A DNA stretch of 64,000 nt, from contig DFJS01000051.1 of assembly GCA_002373165.1 (NCBI GenBank), positions 29,640-93,639 of the forward strand. Reading direction: 5' to 3'. The notes beneath the pieces were generated by a model. That model saw nothing but the letters and a program-made list of their open reading frames with translations, did not search any database and was not told the origin of the DNA. This document shows positions 42,014 to 51,967 of this stretch, in pieces (position 1 is the first letter of the stretch; each line of letters starts with the position of its first letter). This DNA comes from Ruminococcus sp. UBA3665 (GTDB taxonomy: Bacteria > Bacillota > Clostridia > Oscillospirales > Ruminococcaceae). The position numbers and the translations under genes are program-made.

Positions 42014-43059
42014 CAGAAAATTTTTTAAAAATATTATACTCTGTCCGGAATGCCTTCCGGCTGAAAGGCAGTATTGCTCAGGCTGATGCGTTAGGAAGCG
42101 GCGGTATTCACAGAACTTACCGGATCCGGATGCATACAGGAGAAGAATATATTTTTCAGCAGATGAATACAGCAGTCTTCCGCAGTCCGGACGCAGTCAT
42201 GCAGAATATTGCCAGAGTAACAGCATATCTGAACCGGAATTTTCCGGATAAAAAAACTCTGCATTTTTATCAGACCGAAACAGGTGAATATTTATTTCAA
42301 AACTGGCGTGTGATGGATGCTATCCGCGGCGAAAGCAAAAAATCCTGCGAAAATCTGGAACAGATTCATCAGGCCGGAAAATCATTCGGAAATTTTCAGA
42401 AAGCTGTTTCCGGACTGAATGCGGAAAATCTGTTTCCGGTTCTGCCGGAATTTCATAATACAGGAATTTATTTTCAGAAATTCCAGATTCTGGATTCTCA
42501 TCTGCCGGAAGCCGAAATTCTCAGGAACTGGCAGGAGCAGGCCTGCTATGTTAGTGACTATTATCAGAAAAATAGGCTTCCATTGATTGTCACGCATAAT
42601 GATATGAAGTGCAGCAATCTGCTGTTTGACAGGATAACAGGTCAGCCGCTGGCAGTCATCGATCTGGATACTGTCATGCCCGGAATGGCCGTCTATGATT
42701 TCGGCGATGCAGTCAGATCTTTTGCATCCAATACCAGTTCGTCAGAACAGGATTTATCCAGAGTCGGCCTGAATATGCAGAAATTTCAGGCATTCGCATC
42801 CGGATGGCTTTCACAGAAAGAATATCTTCCGGAAGAAAGAAAATTATTGATTCCGGCAGTTTTTTCCGTGACTGCCGAACTTGCTGTCAGATATCTCACG
42901 GATTATTTACAGGGAAATGTGTATTTTAAAACCGATTTTCCGGAACAGAATCTCATCCGGGCGAGAAATCAGATCAGGCTTGCACAGGATATTTTGAATC
43001 ATGAAGCAGAAATGGAAAAAATATTAAATATTTTTATTACAGGAGGATTTTTATTATGA
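42010..43059 (+). CDS. NahK-like sugar kinase (aminoglycoside phosphotransferase fold)
   Basis: A 349-residue kinase of the APH family. The catalytic loop is THNDMKCSNLLFD (about residues 196-208), and the DFG-like segment AVIDLDTVMPGMAVYDFGDAVR closely follows N-acetylhexosamine 1-kinase (NahK) and related phosphotransferases. It could phosphorylate N-acetylhexosamines, useful for a mucin- or wall-derived sugar diet, but the substrate is an inference from family resemblance. It overlaps both neighbours by four bases. Confidence 0.82.
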   Translation: MTENFLKILYSVRNAFRLKGSIAQADALGSGGIHRTYRIRMHTGEEYIFQQMNTAVFRSPDAVMQNIARVTAYLNRNFPDKKTLHFYQTETGEYLFQNWRVMDAIRGESKKSCENLEQIHQAGKSFGNFQKAVSGLNAENLFPVLPEFHNTGIYFQKFQILDSHLPEAEILRNWQEQACYVSDYYQKNRLPLIVTHNDMKCSNLLFDRITGQPLAVIDLDTVMPGMAVYDFGDAVRSFASNTSSSEQDLSRVGLNMQKFQAFASGWLSQKEYLPEERKLLIPAVFSVTAELAVRYLTDYLQGNVYFKTDFPEQNLIRARNQIRLAQDILNHEAEMEKILNIFITGGFLL

Positions 43060-43598
43060 ACTTTACAGAAACACTCACAGGCAGAAGAAGCATCCGGAAA
43101 TATTCGGATCAGCCCGTCACAAAAGAACAGATTGAAAAAATCATCGAACTGACACGCTTCGCGCCGACTTGGAAAAATTCCCAGACAGCAAGATTTCATG
43201 TCATCATGAACCCGGAACTCAAAAACAGAATCGCCGAAGAAGGCACCTGCAATTTCTCCAAAAACAAGCTGAATATTCAGAGTGCCCCTGTTCTGGTGAT
43301 TCAGACAACTGTGGACGGCATCGCCGGCTATGAAAAAGACGGAACATTCACGACTTCCAAAGGCACTCACTGGCAGTCATTCGATGCCGGAATCGCTTGC
43401 CAGACTTTCTGCCTCACTGCGTATGACCTGGGACTTGGTACTCTGATTATGGGCATTTTCGATGAAGAAAAAATCAAGAATATCCTGAATCTTTCGGAAG
43501 GCGAAAGCATTGCCGCTCTGATTGCCCTCGGCTATCCTGCGGAACAGCCCAATGCTCCGAAGAGAAAAGAACTCAGCGATATCATGCAGATTATTTAA
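43056..43598 (+). CDS. Nitroreductase family protein
   Basis: A 180-residue FMN-dependent nitroreductase-fold protein. RRSIRKYSDQPV at residues 10-21 is the FMN phosphate-binding motif; APTWKNSQTARF follows near 36, and ALGYPAEQP is near 159. The natural substrate of such enzymes is usually unknown. AGGAGG precedes the ATG, which overlaps the stop codon of the NahK-like gene. It is the last gene of a three-gene coupled operon. Confidence 0.9.
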   Translation: MNFTETLTGRRSIRKYSDQPVTKEQIEKIIELTRFAPTWKNSQTARFHVIMNPELKNRIAEEGTCNFSKNKLNIQSAPVLVIQTTVDGIAGYEKDGTFTTSKGTHWQSFDAGIACQTFCLTAYDLGLGTLIMGIFDEEKIKNILNLSEGESIAALIALGYPAEQPNAPKRKELSDIMQII

Positions 43599-43613
43599 TT
43601 TTTTCAGAAACAC

Positions 43614-43642
43614 TTGCTATTTTCGACAAAATATGCTAAAAT
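43614..43642 (+). promoter_or_regulatory. Sigma-A promoter of the gene at 43698
   Basis: TTGCTA and TAAAAT with a 17-base spacer. The predicted start falls at the base of the hairpin at 43651. Confidence 0.8.
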
Positions 43643-43650
43643 AAGAATAT

Positions 43651-43668
43651 CCCCTCTTGAAAGAGGGG
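43651..43668 (+). promoter_or_regulatory. 5'-terminal leader hairpin
   Basis: CCCCTCTT and AAGAGGGG form a perfect 8-bp stem with a two-base loop exactly where the transcript should begin. There is no T-run after it, so it probably protects the 5' end of the mRNA. Confidence 0.6.
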
Positions 43669-43697
43669 AAATTCTTCTGAAATCCGGGGGCATTCCG

Positions 43698-44237
43698 ATG
43701 GATAAGTTTGCTGAACAGCTTGTGAAAAAACAGGATTCCACCAAAGATACAATGAAAAGAGCCTGTGTGATTGTACTCGCCGTAACGGTTACAGTCATTG
43801 CTCTGGTGCTTGTGGCGATGGGCTTTGCATTGGCCATTGTCCTGCCGGTATGTGTCATCTGGGGCGCGTGGTATTTCCTGAAAATGCTGAATGTGGAATA
43901 TGAATATTCCTGTACTAACGGCGTTCTGGATATTGATAAAATTCTGGGTCAGTCCAGAAGAAAACAGCTTCTGAGTATCGAAGTCAAGAATTTCACAGTC
44001 TACGGCAAGGCCGGAACCTGCCCCGAAGAAGAACAGGCGGATGATTCTGTAACAACATTTTCGGCATTGGGTTTTTCTCTGATGGGAGAGGATGATGATG
44101 CGGAAGAATATTACGCAGAATTTGAACATCCGGATTATGGCAGGTGCTGTTTATATTTCAATCCGGATTCTAATTTCCGCGAGGCTCTGGAACCGTTTTT
44201 GTCCAGAGAGCTGAAATCCAAACTGAACAAACGCTGA
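43698..44237 (+). CDS. Membrane protein with C-terminal soluble domain, unknown function
   Basis: A 179-residue protein starting MDKFAEQLVKKQDSTKD. Two adjacent membrane helices span about residues 20-62, and a cytosolic domain of about 110 residues follows, containing YEYSCTNGVLDIDKILGQ and an acidic loop. It resembles small Clostridia proteins annotated only as domains of unknown function (DUF6106-like, from memory). It is monocistronic, with promoter, leader hairpin and terminator. The longer frame from 43614 covers the promoter and is rejected. Confidence 0.7.
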   Translation: MDKFAEQLVKKQDSTKDTMKRACVIVLAVTVTVIALVLVAMGFALAIVLPVCVIWGAWYFLKMLNVEYEYSCTNGVLDIDKILGQSRRKQLLSIEVKNFTVYGKAGTCPEEEQADDSVTTFSALGFSLMGEDDDAEEYYAEFEHPDYGRCCLYFNPDSNFREALEPFLSRELKSKLNKR

Positions 44238-44242
44238 AATCA

Positions 44243-44273
44243 AGCCCTTTCTGACCGGAGAGGGCTGTTTTTG
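44243..44273 (+). terminator. Terminator after the gene at 43698
   Basis: AGCCCTTTC pairs with GAGAGGGCT (one G-U pair), followed by GTTTTTG. Confidence 0.85.
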
Positions 44274-44318
44274 TATTTCTAATTGGATGATGCAGTTTTA
44301 AAAAAAATTGCCGGAAAC

Positions 44319-44347
44319 TTGACTTGTATAGAAATATATGATATAAT
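44319..44347 (+). promoter_or_regulatory. Sigma-A promoter of the pseudokinase-AAA-protease operon
   Basis: TTGACT and TATAAT with a 17-base spacer, 35 bases before the start codon. Confidence 0.9.
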
Positions 44348-44381
44348 AAAAATAATTAAATTGATTTTCAGAGGTGAAATT

Positions 44382-47300
44382 ATGGTCTTTCTGTTTGATG
44401 TTTTTTTTGATGACTATGAAAAATCAGTGCCGATGAAACTGTCCGGCAAAGAAATTTATTCTGTCCGGGATAAGCGGATTGTGACTGATTTTGCAGTATC
44501 TAAAATACTGCTTCCGGAAGAATCGGCTGAAAATGCAGAAAAACAGTGCGAAAAATGGCTGAAAGCTGAATTGCATCCGAATATTCTGCAATTGTATGAT
44601 TATGTATATCAGAACGGCTGTTTCTATGCGGCTCACGAGTGGCATCATGGCATGATGCATACTCTTTCCGAAACTATCGCAGATCAAAGTTTTTATGATT
44701 TTAAAAATGCAGATTCTCTTGTGACAAAAGTATTAAAAATCGGCGAAGGAATTCTGTCAGCTCTGGCTTATGCGCAGACACTGGGGCTGTTTCATGGTGC
44801 ATTGAATTCAGAAAGCGTCTATCTGATGCCGACCGGCATAAAAATAGGCGATTTCTGGAGCTTTTCAGAAAATACAAATGCCGTCAGCAGCTGCGCTTTG
44901 ATTATGCTGGAACTGCTTTGCGGTAAAAAATGTTTTGAAAATTGTGAAGATGTCATTCAGCGTTTTGATGAAATCCGGCATCAGTTTCTGTGCCATGTGC
45001 CGGATGATGTCATTCAGCTGATTCAGGATTGTCTGACAGATCCGGAATACAGTGTTCTGGATGCATGGGAAGATTTATATTCTATTTGTAATTTTGAAGT
45101 TCCTTGTTCTTTTCCGTTTCTTCCGCCGGAAACAGTTCCGGAATCGCCTTATACTCATATCAACCGCGCTGTAATCGGAAGCAGACGGTTTGATTCTGAT
45201 AAAGAACTGGAACGTGCTCTGGAACTTGCTCCGGATAATGCATTTGTTGTCTATCATCGTGCCTTGCCCGATGTGCTGAACGGCAGCTGTACGCCCTTTG
45301 ATGTGATGAAGAAAATCGAGCGTGAATGCAATAAAGGAACATGTGCATTAATAAAAAATCCGGATTTTATTTACGGCGGTATGGAATGCCTTTGCGACAG
45401 GCCGAATCTTTATGATCGACCGATGCTGAAAGAGGATTTGACAGAATGCAGTTTTCCCTGTGAGGACGGAACTGTTTTCTCTGCCGCATTCAAGTGCTAT
45501 AAGGGCGTTATAAGCTGTGTCTGGAAAACTGCTGACGGGCAGGAAATTGATGTACTCACTCAGCCGAATTGTGAAAATCAATTTGGCAGACTGGTAATTT
45601 CTGATAAATATGTGGAATATGTTGAAAAATCTACCGGAAGAAGACTTCGTGTGACAACTGTGACAAATCTGGCCACTATGGCTGTTTCGTTCAGTCCGTC
45701 CGGCGAATATCTGGGCATTGCAGAATCTGAAAAAAAATATATTTATCATTTCAAAATATTCCGTGTATCAGAGCAGCTCCAGGAACCGGAACGCTGTTTT
45801 TTCAGCAATCCGTATCTTAATATTATAGAAGAATATCAGAATATAAATTATCGCAGTGCTATGATGAAATTAAAGGACGGCTGGAAAAAGTCTGTCGGAG
45901 CATACGCAGAACAGCTGGATGAATGGGAAAAAGATATCCGGATCAATGCGCTGCCGGATTTTGCTCTTGCCAAAAGAAAGCTTCTGCCGTATCTCACAAA
46001 TGTGAACAAGAAAATTTCTTCTATGATCTGGGAAAAGCAGTTTTCAGAAAATATCAATCAGTGCCGTATCAGTCCGGACAGCACTTACAGCCTGGCAATT
46101 GCGGATGACTGCCGCAAATTGTATATTATCTGGAACCGTACCGGAAAAATTCTGGGAGAATATACGCTGAAAACAGGTCAGCAGTATGCTCTGAAATATG
46201 CACAGTTTGAAACTATAGATGAATTTAATCAAAATATTCAGGAAATAACAGTCTGGTACCAGTCACTTGAGGACAAAAAGCCGGATTATTGTGAAACTTA
46301 TTCTGTCACCCCTGAAAGCATAGGCGTAATCGGCTATGAAACAGATGAAAATCCGGACGAACTCTGCATGTCCGGACGGGAAACGGCCGCGGCTGAACTC
46401 CTGAAAGATGTCTTCCCGGATTATGCAGGTATAACAGATTCTCAGGATTCGCTGCTTCTTGCTTTCAAGGAAAATAAGCTCCGCCTGTATGCCGCAGATT
46501 TTCATCCTGAATGGAATTCAATCCGGAACAGGGAAAAATTCGTATATTTCAATCATAAAATGCAGATGAACTATCCGGAAGAAATGCCCGTCCAGCCCAT
46601 CCGGACTGTTCAGCCGGAACAGCCGAAAATGGATATACCTGTACCCGTTCAGAAACCGGATATTCTCAAAGGCAAAGAATATCTGACATATCTTGGCGAA
46701 ATCATGCGGGATTTAAAAAATAAGCTCTCCCAGTGTGTACTTGGTCAGGAAAATGCCGTCAGTGCGTTCTGCGATGCGTGGTTCAATGCCGAACTGTTCA
46801 GAAACAGCACAGTGCAGAAACCTCGTGCTATTTTTACATTTGCAGGCCCTCCCGGCGTTGGCAAGACGCTCCTCGCCGAAAGTGCCGCGAAAATCATCGG
46901 CAGACCAATCAGAAAATTCAATATGTCCACTTACAGCGTAAGAGATGCAGTGCGTGCTCTTTCCGGATTTGAATTTACTTATGTAGATTCTGCTCCCGGA
47001 GCTTTGACAAGATATGTACTCCAGAATCCGGAATGTGTGCTGATTTTTGACGAAATTGAAAAGGCCTCGGAAGAAGTGCTCAGACTGTTTCTGCAAATGC
47101 TCGACCGCGGCGAACTGGAAGATTTATATTTTTCTACTGCTTCCAAAGCAAAACCGGAAAATCCGTTTGTTGTAAGTGAAAAAGTGGGAATTTCCGAAGA
47201 AGATCAGGAACTTCTTGAAAAATACATCGAAGCTGGTAACAAAGTTTCTTTTAAAGATGCGATTATTATTTTTACTACCAATACTGCCAAAAATTTATAT

Positions 47301-49694
47301 GAAACTTCGGAACATCAGCATTCACTGTCACCGCAGACTATTTTTAATGCAATTGCCGAAGATATTAATCCTTCCACAGGCCGCCCCTATTTTGCTCCTG
47401 AATTTGTCAGCCGCCTTGCATCCGGAAGCATCCTCATGTTTAAACATCTGAAACCGCATGATCTGATTAGCATTGAACGCAGTATATTTAATAAAATTTC
47501 TGCAACATTGATGAATGATTATCAGATTAAGCTGATTTTGGGCAGAGATACTGATAATGCACAGGAAGTCAACAGGCTTCTGACGGCTCTGCTGCTCTCA
47601 GTCGGCGGAATTCCTGATGCTCGAAGAATAGAATCTTATATCAATGGCTTTGTCAAAAGTCAGTTCCAGAGAGCTGTTCTGGAAAGCGGCCTTGGCGCAG
47701 AACTCCAGAATATCAGGTTTGAAATGCCTTCTGAATTCAGTCAGAGACAGATCAGAGATCTGTTTATTGAAAACGAAATCCCTTCTGTACTGGTCTATGC
47801 CAGACCCGATATTTATGCCAATCTGAAAAAACACTGTCCCGATCTTGATATATATTATGCCGATACGGCTGTAAAAGCAGCTGTGATTGCTGCACAGAAA
47901 AATATCAAGCTTGCTTTGATTGATATTTTTTATTCTTCCGATCCTGTGCAGTCCGTTTCAGGAGACAAGAGCGTTATTGCAATGGGTGCTAAAATTTTAC
48001 GGCGCGGAACGGAAGTAATCCGCAGTCTTCAGAAAGAGTTTCCCGATCTGCCGATTTATCTGCTCCAGGCCGATGAAGATCATAATTATGAAAGCAATAC
48101 CGTCCGGAGTTATCTGGATGCCGGTGTCCGCGGTATGATAAAGGCACAGCCGGCAGAAATTATTAAAATAACAGAAACGCTCTATATGCAGTCCGTCGCA
48201 GAAGAACTTGCCAGAACTCAGAAAGTCCTGCATTATGAAACACGGCTTAAAGTCGATGAAGCAAATCATACAGTGCGTGTGATTCTCAGTGACCTGGTGC
48301 TGGATCATGCTCCCAAAGCTTCGGACAGAGAAGATCTTGTTGCCCCATGTGAAAGACCCGAAGACAAATTTGATGATATTATCGGATCAGAATCAGCTAA
48401 GAAAGAATTAAAACATATTGTTTCTTATCTCAATCATCCTGCTGCTTTTGCTGTCAAGGGCTATCCTGTGCCGACAGGCGTTCTTCTGTACGGTGCTCCC
48501 GGAACAGGCAAAACTATGCTCGCCAGAGCATGTGCCAGTGAAAGCAGTGTATCGTTCATTGCCACACAGGGCAGTACTCTGCGTGCACAGGGCGTAAACG
48601 GCGTGAAGAAGATTTTCAGCACTGCCAGAAGAAATGCTCCCTGTATTATCTTTATTGATGAAATAGATTCTGTCGGAAAACAGCGCACAGGCAGAGATAC
48701 TTATACAGAAGCTATTTTGAATACTCTGCTTGCCGAAATGGATGGTTTTCATAAAGATGCCAAAAAACCAATTGTTGTCATCGCTGCAACAAATGCAGAC
48801 CTTGGCGACGGTTCCGGAATCGCTCAGCTTGATGAGGCTCTTGCAAGACGGTTCAGCAAGACGATAAAAATTGACGAGCCGGAGGAAGATGACAGAAAGG
48901 CTCTGCTTAAATTATTCACAGGCAATAAGCTTTCAGAGGATGAACTGGAAACTTATGCCGGCATGACAATCGGGTTCAGTCCGGCAGAAATCAAAAAATG
49001 TGTCATGAGTGCTCTTCAGGAAGCAATCGACAAAGGAATTGAACTGAACGGACTCTGTCTTGAAAATGCAATTGAATATCAGATATCCGGCAGTGAATCA
49101 CAAACACTTACAGAAGAAGAACTCCGGATTGTGGCATGGCATGAAACAGGACATGCAATCTGTCATATTTATGCAGGCTATATTCCGTTATATGTCACAG
49201 TCGTATCACGCGGGGGCTACGGCGGTTATATGTCATCCTCTATGGATGCAAGAAAGAAATTCCCTTCCAGAAAGGATATGCTGTTCAGTATTCTGACCGG
49301 TCTGGGCGGAAGAGCAGGCGAAAGCATCTATTTTGATGACCCTGATAATATTACAATCAGTGCCAGTGAAGATTTATATCGTGTAACAGCAATCGCATAT
49401 GATATGATTAATAAATTCGGCCTTGCTGACGGCCTTGCCGTTTATGAGAATATGATGGGCGAACATCCCCGCTCCCGTGAGTTTGTAAACAGGATTCTTC
49501 AGAAACAATATCGGCTGGCAAAGCAGATTATTCAGAATAATATCGAACTGGTTCGGGCTTTGGTAGATGCTCTTTGCAAAAAACGCCGGCTGACAGGAAA
49601 AGAAATAAAAGAAATAGTCGATCAGATCGGCTTTGACCGTACTGTAATCACAGACAGCGAGAAAGATGGTGAATCTAATGAAAAATCTGAATGA
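44382..49694 (+). CDS. Pseudokinase / ClpB-type AAA+ / receiver-like / FtsH-type AAA+ M41 protease fusion
   Basis: A 1770-residue cytosolic protein with no membrane segment. Domains in order: kinase-like fold (about 15-240) whose catalytic loop reads FHGALNSES, losing the catalytic Asp, and whose DFG is DFW; a TPR-like helix pair (268-300); beta-propeller-like repeats (355-600); a ClpB-D2-type AAA+ domain with GPPGVGKT (about 822) and LIFDEIEKA (886); a receiver-like domain (1135-1265) with LALIDIFYSSD but degenerate acidic and Thr positions; an FtsH-type AAA+ domain with GAPGTGKT (1372), FIDEIDS (1421) and an LDEALARRF arginine region; and an M41 peptidase with HETGH (about 1587) and the third ligand Asp in SASEDLYR. 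Both ATPases and the protease appear intact. The start at 44382 follows GAGGTG. It overlaps the kinase gene downstream. Confidence 0.9.
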   Translation: MVFLFDVFFDDYEKSVPMKLSGKEIYSVRDKRIVTDFAVSKILLPEESAENAEKQCEKWLKAELHPNILQLYDYVYQNGCFYAAHEWHHGMMHTLSETIADQSFYDFKNADSLVTKVLKIGEGILSALAYAQTLGLFHGALNSESVYLMPTGIKIGDFWSFSENTNAVSSCALIMLELLCGKKCFENCEDVIQRFDEIRHQFLCHVPDDVIQLIQDCLTDPEYSVLDAWEDLYSICNFEVPCSFPFLPPETVPESPYTHINRAVIGSRRFDSDKELERALELAPDNAFVVYHRALPDVLNGSCTPFDVMKKIERECNKGTCALIKNPDFIYGGMECLCDRPNLYDRPMLKEDLTECSFPCEDGTVFSAAFKCYKGVISCVWKTADGQEIDVLTQPNCENQFGRLVISDKYVEYVEKSTGRRLRVTTVTNLATMAVSFSPSGEYLGIAESEKKYIYHFKIFRVSEQLQEPERCFFSNPYLNIIEEYQNINYRSAMMKLKDGWKKSVGAYAEQLDEWEKDIRINALPDFALAKRKLLPYLTNVNKKISSMIWEKQFSENINQCRISPDSTYSLAIADDCRKLYIIWNRTGKILGEYTLKTGQQYALKYAQFETIDEFNQNIQEITVWYQSLEDKKPDYCETYSVTPESIGVIGYETDENPDELCMSGRETAAAELLKDVFPDYAGITDSQDSLLLAFKENKLRLYAADFHPEWNSIRNREKFVYFNHKMQMNYPEEMPVQPIRTVQPEQPKMDIPVPVQKPDILKGKEYLTYLGEIMRDLKNKLSQCVLGQENAVSAFCDAWFNAELFRNSTVQKPRAIFTFAGPPGVGKTLLAESAAKIIGRPIRKFNMSTYSVRDAVRALSGFEFTYVDSAPGALTRYVLQNPECVLIFDEIEKASEEVLRLFLQMLDRGELEDLYFSTASKAKPENPFVVSEKVGISEEDQELLEKYIEAGNKVSFKDAIIIFTTNTAKNLYETSEHQHSLSPQTIFNAIAEDINPSTGRPYFAPEFVSRLASGSILMFKHLKPHDLISIERSIFNKISATLMNDYQIKLILGRDTDNAQEVNRLLTALLLSVGGIPDARRIESYINGFVKSQFQRAVLESGLGAELQNIRFEMPSEFSQRQIRDLFIENEIPSVLVYARPDIYANLKKHCPDLDIYYADTAVKAAVIAAQKNIKLALIDIFYSSDPVQSVSGDKSVIAMGAKILRRGTEVIRSLQKEFPDLPIYLLQADEDHNYESNTVRSYLDAGVRGMIKAQPAEIIKITETLYMQSVAEELARTQKVLHYETRLKVDEANHTVRVILSDLVLDHAPKASDREDLVAPCERPEDKFDDIIGSESAKKELKHIVSYLNHPAAFAVKGYPVPTGVLLYGAPGTGKTMLARACASESSVSFIATQGSTLRAQGVNGVKKIFSTARRNAPCIIFIDEIDSVGKQRTGRDTYTEAILNTLLAEMDGFHKDAKKPIVVIAATNADLGDGSGIAQLDEALARRFSKTIKIDEPEEDDRKALLKLFTGNKLSEDELETYAGMTIGFSPAEIKKCVMSALQEAIDKGIELNGLCLENAIEYQISGSESQTLTEEELRIVAWHETGHAICHIYAGYIPLYVTVVSRGGYGGYMSSSMDARKKFPSRKDMLFSILTGLGGRAGESIYFDDPDNITISASEDLYRVTAIAYDMINKFGLADGLAVYENMMGEHPRSREFVNRILQKQYRLAKQIIQNNIELVRALVDALCKKRRLTGKEIKEIVDQIGFDRTVITDSEKDGESNEKSE

Positions 49695-51924
49695 AATTCT
49701 GCCGGATATTTATCATATCGAATCGGCTGAACCCGTCGGAAAAGGCAGCAGTGCAGAAGTCTGGAAAGTCAGACATAAGGCATGGAACAGATTTCTTGCT
49801 GTCAAAGTGCTTTCCAATATCGATGCTGCCGAAAATATCAGAAACGAGTGCAGTCAATGGAGCAAACTCGGAATGCATCCTAATATTGTAAATTGCTATT
49901 ATGTAAAAGATCTGGAAAATATACCCTGTATCTTCTGCGAATGGTGTGACGGCGGCAGCCTGCATGAACAGATCAGTCAAAGCTCCCCTGTGCTGTATCC
50001 GGAAGAAAAAAACTTACGGCTTGAAAAAATGCTTGGAATTGCCATTCAGGTGATGCTCGGCCTGCAATATACCCATTCTGTAGGAGAATTCTGTCACGGC
50101 GATGTCAAACCGCAGAATATTCTGCTGACAAAAACCGGACAGGCAAAACTGACCGACTTCGGCTGTGCCGGAATCAAAGGCGTTTCCGGCACACGGGAAT
50201 ATTTCTCTCCGGAACAGCTTGCATTGTATGAACAGGATGAGTCTGTCCTGCTGACCCCTGCAACAGATGTCTATTCCTGGGCAGTTACGGTACTGGAAAT
50301 GTTCTGCGGCGGAAAAACCTGGGACTGCGGTACAAAAGTGCCCGGAATTTTCAGAGAAATGCAAAATAAAGAAATGCCTGACGAACTCATAGCTTTGCTG
50401 GAAGAATGCCTTTCCCTGCATCCCGATGACCGGCCGGATGACAGTCAGATTCTTCATAAATTAGGCGAAATCTATTCCCGATACTGTAACAGTGATCTTT
50501 ACAGCAATGCCGAAAACTTAATTCTGAATACAAAATATTACGAAACGGCTGATTTCTGCAATAATCGTGCCCTCAGCTTCATCGATATGGAACAGTATGA
50601 CAATGCAAATTTATATTTCCGGAAAGCAATAGAAATTTCTCCGCATCATTCGGCCGCGATTTATAATAAAGCCATCTTCGACTGGCTGCACGGGAATAAT
50701 AAATTCGATATTGTATCTTCTGTTGTTTCCTCGCTGAATCATCCGGATGTGAAAAAATTCGCCGAACAGCAGTGCAGTAAAGTCAAGGATTTTGAACCGG
50801 TTAAAATTCTTAAAAACGGCATACCCGACAGGTATGATGTTAAAACAATACAATTCAGCTGTGACAGCAGGGCAGTCAAGATTGTATATAAAAATCAGGA
50901 GAATTTCTGTCTGGAGATTGAAAGCGAAAATGAAATCAATCCTGACAGCTGTCAATGGGAGGATATGCATCATGATGCAATTGACCGCCTGGGCAGACAT
51001 ATACAGGAGTTTTCCGACAGAATGTCATATTTCTGTGACGGCAATACCAAAACAAGAAAAGTTCAGAATGAATTAACTTCTATCTATGAAAAATATACAT
51101 TCAATAAAGACGGTTCTTTATTCGCCATTTTAAATGATGACTCTGAAATTGACATTCGGGAATTTGATCTGGGCGATGATTTCGGCTACTGGATGTGCGA
51201 AATTCAGACATTTGAAGAACTCGCCGAAAAATACAGAAAATTCAATGACCTGATGAATCGCTTTTCGGAAACTTCTGATACCAGTGAGAAAATCACTCTG
51301 CTGACAGAATTGGAACCTCTCAAAGACATTGGCGGAGACTGTCTGGAACAGTATTTTAAAGCAAAAGAATCGCTCTATCATTGCTGTATCAGACAAAATA
51401 TCAGAATCGGCGCGGAAATTTTTTATTCAGCTTGTCAGGATTGTATAGAAAAAATTATCATGTCTGAAGACGGCAGGTATATTCTGTTTTTTGTCAATCA
51501 TGACTGCGGTTCTCTCATAGATACAAAAAAATCAGAAGATATATCGCTGGATTGGAATGTAGACCCATGTTCAGAGGTGAAACAGCTGAATGTGACAAAG
51601 AAAGGCGAATTTCAAGTGATATACTCCTGTGAAGATCAGAATGAAAAAGAAATCTTATGTTTGTTTACTTTTTATCCGGAAGATGTTGGTGAAATCGATG
51701 TGCAAAACTGGAGCGGTACAGAATTTTACGATGTGGATAAATTTATCAGCGAAAATAAAAACTCCCTGGTGCCTAAACCCAGAATCCCCTTTGTGATCAA
51801 GCAGGAGTGCCAGAAAAAAAATTATGTTTACTGGCAAATCAACAGAGCCTATACCCGTTTGCTTGCTGTGACTAAAAAGAATGAAATGATTATTTATCAT
51901 CTTGATTATGATCTGAGTGTCTGA
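49678..51924 (+). CDS. Ser/Thr protein kinase with TPR-like and propeller-like C-terminus
   Basis: A 748-residue cytosolic kinase. The kinase domain (about 12-275) has VGKGSSAEVW, the Lys in LAVKVL, HGDVKPQN with catalytic Asp and Asn, DFG, and SPEQL, so it looks active. A TPR-like unit (about 286-338, YYETADFCNNRAL...AIYNKAIFDWL) and a long beta-rich region follow, in the same order as in the upstream fusion protein, which suggests common ancestry of the two N-terminal halves. The ATG at 49678 is preferred because GGTGA precedes it; an ATG at 49666 is possible. It overlaps the upstream gene by 17 bases, so translation is coupled and the products probably interact. Confidence 0.88.
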   Translation: MKNLNEILPDIYHIESAEPVGKGSSAEVWKVRHKAWNRFLAVKVLSNIDAAENIRNECSQWSKLGMHPNIVNCYYVKDLENIPCIFCEWCDGGSLHEQISQSSPVLYPEEKNLRLEKMLGIAIQVMLGLQYTHSVGEFCHGDVKPQNILLTKTGQAKLTDFGCAGIKGVSGTREYFSPEQLALYEQDESVLLTPATDVYSWAVTVLEMFCGGKTWDCGTKVPGIFREMQNKEMPDELIALLEECLSLHPDDRPDDSQILHKLGEIYSRYCNSDLYSNAENLILNTKYYETADFCNNRALSFIDMEQYDNANLYFRKAIEISPHHSAAIYNKAIFDWLHGNNKFDIVSSVVSSLNHPDVKKFAEQQCSKVKDFEPVKILKNGIPDRYDVKTIQFSCDSRAVKIVYKNQENFCLEIESENEINPDSCQWEDMHHDAIDRLGRHIQEFSDRMSYFCDGNTKTRKVQNELTSIYEKYTFNKDGSLFAILNDDSEIDIREFDLGDDFGYWMCEIQTFEELAEKYRKFNDLMNRFSETSDTSEKITLLTELEPLKDIGGDCLEQYFKAKESLYHCCIRQNIRIGAEIFYSACQDCIEKIIMSEDGRYILFFVNHDCGSLIDTKKSEDISLDWNVDPCSEVKQLNVTKKGEFQVIYSCEDQNEKEILCLFTFYPEDVGEIDVQNWSGTEFYDVDKFISENKNSLVPKPRIPFVIKQECQKKNYVYWQINRAYTRLLAVTKKNEMIIYHLDYDLSV

Positions 51925-51967
51925 AAAAATATGTTTTATGCCCTGCTTTAAGAAAGGGGGATGGCTC

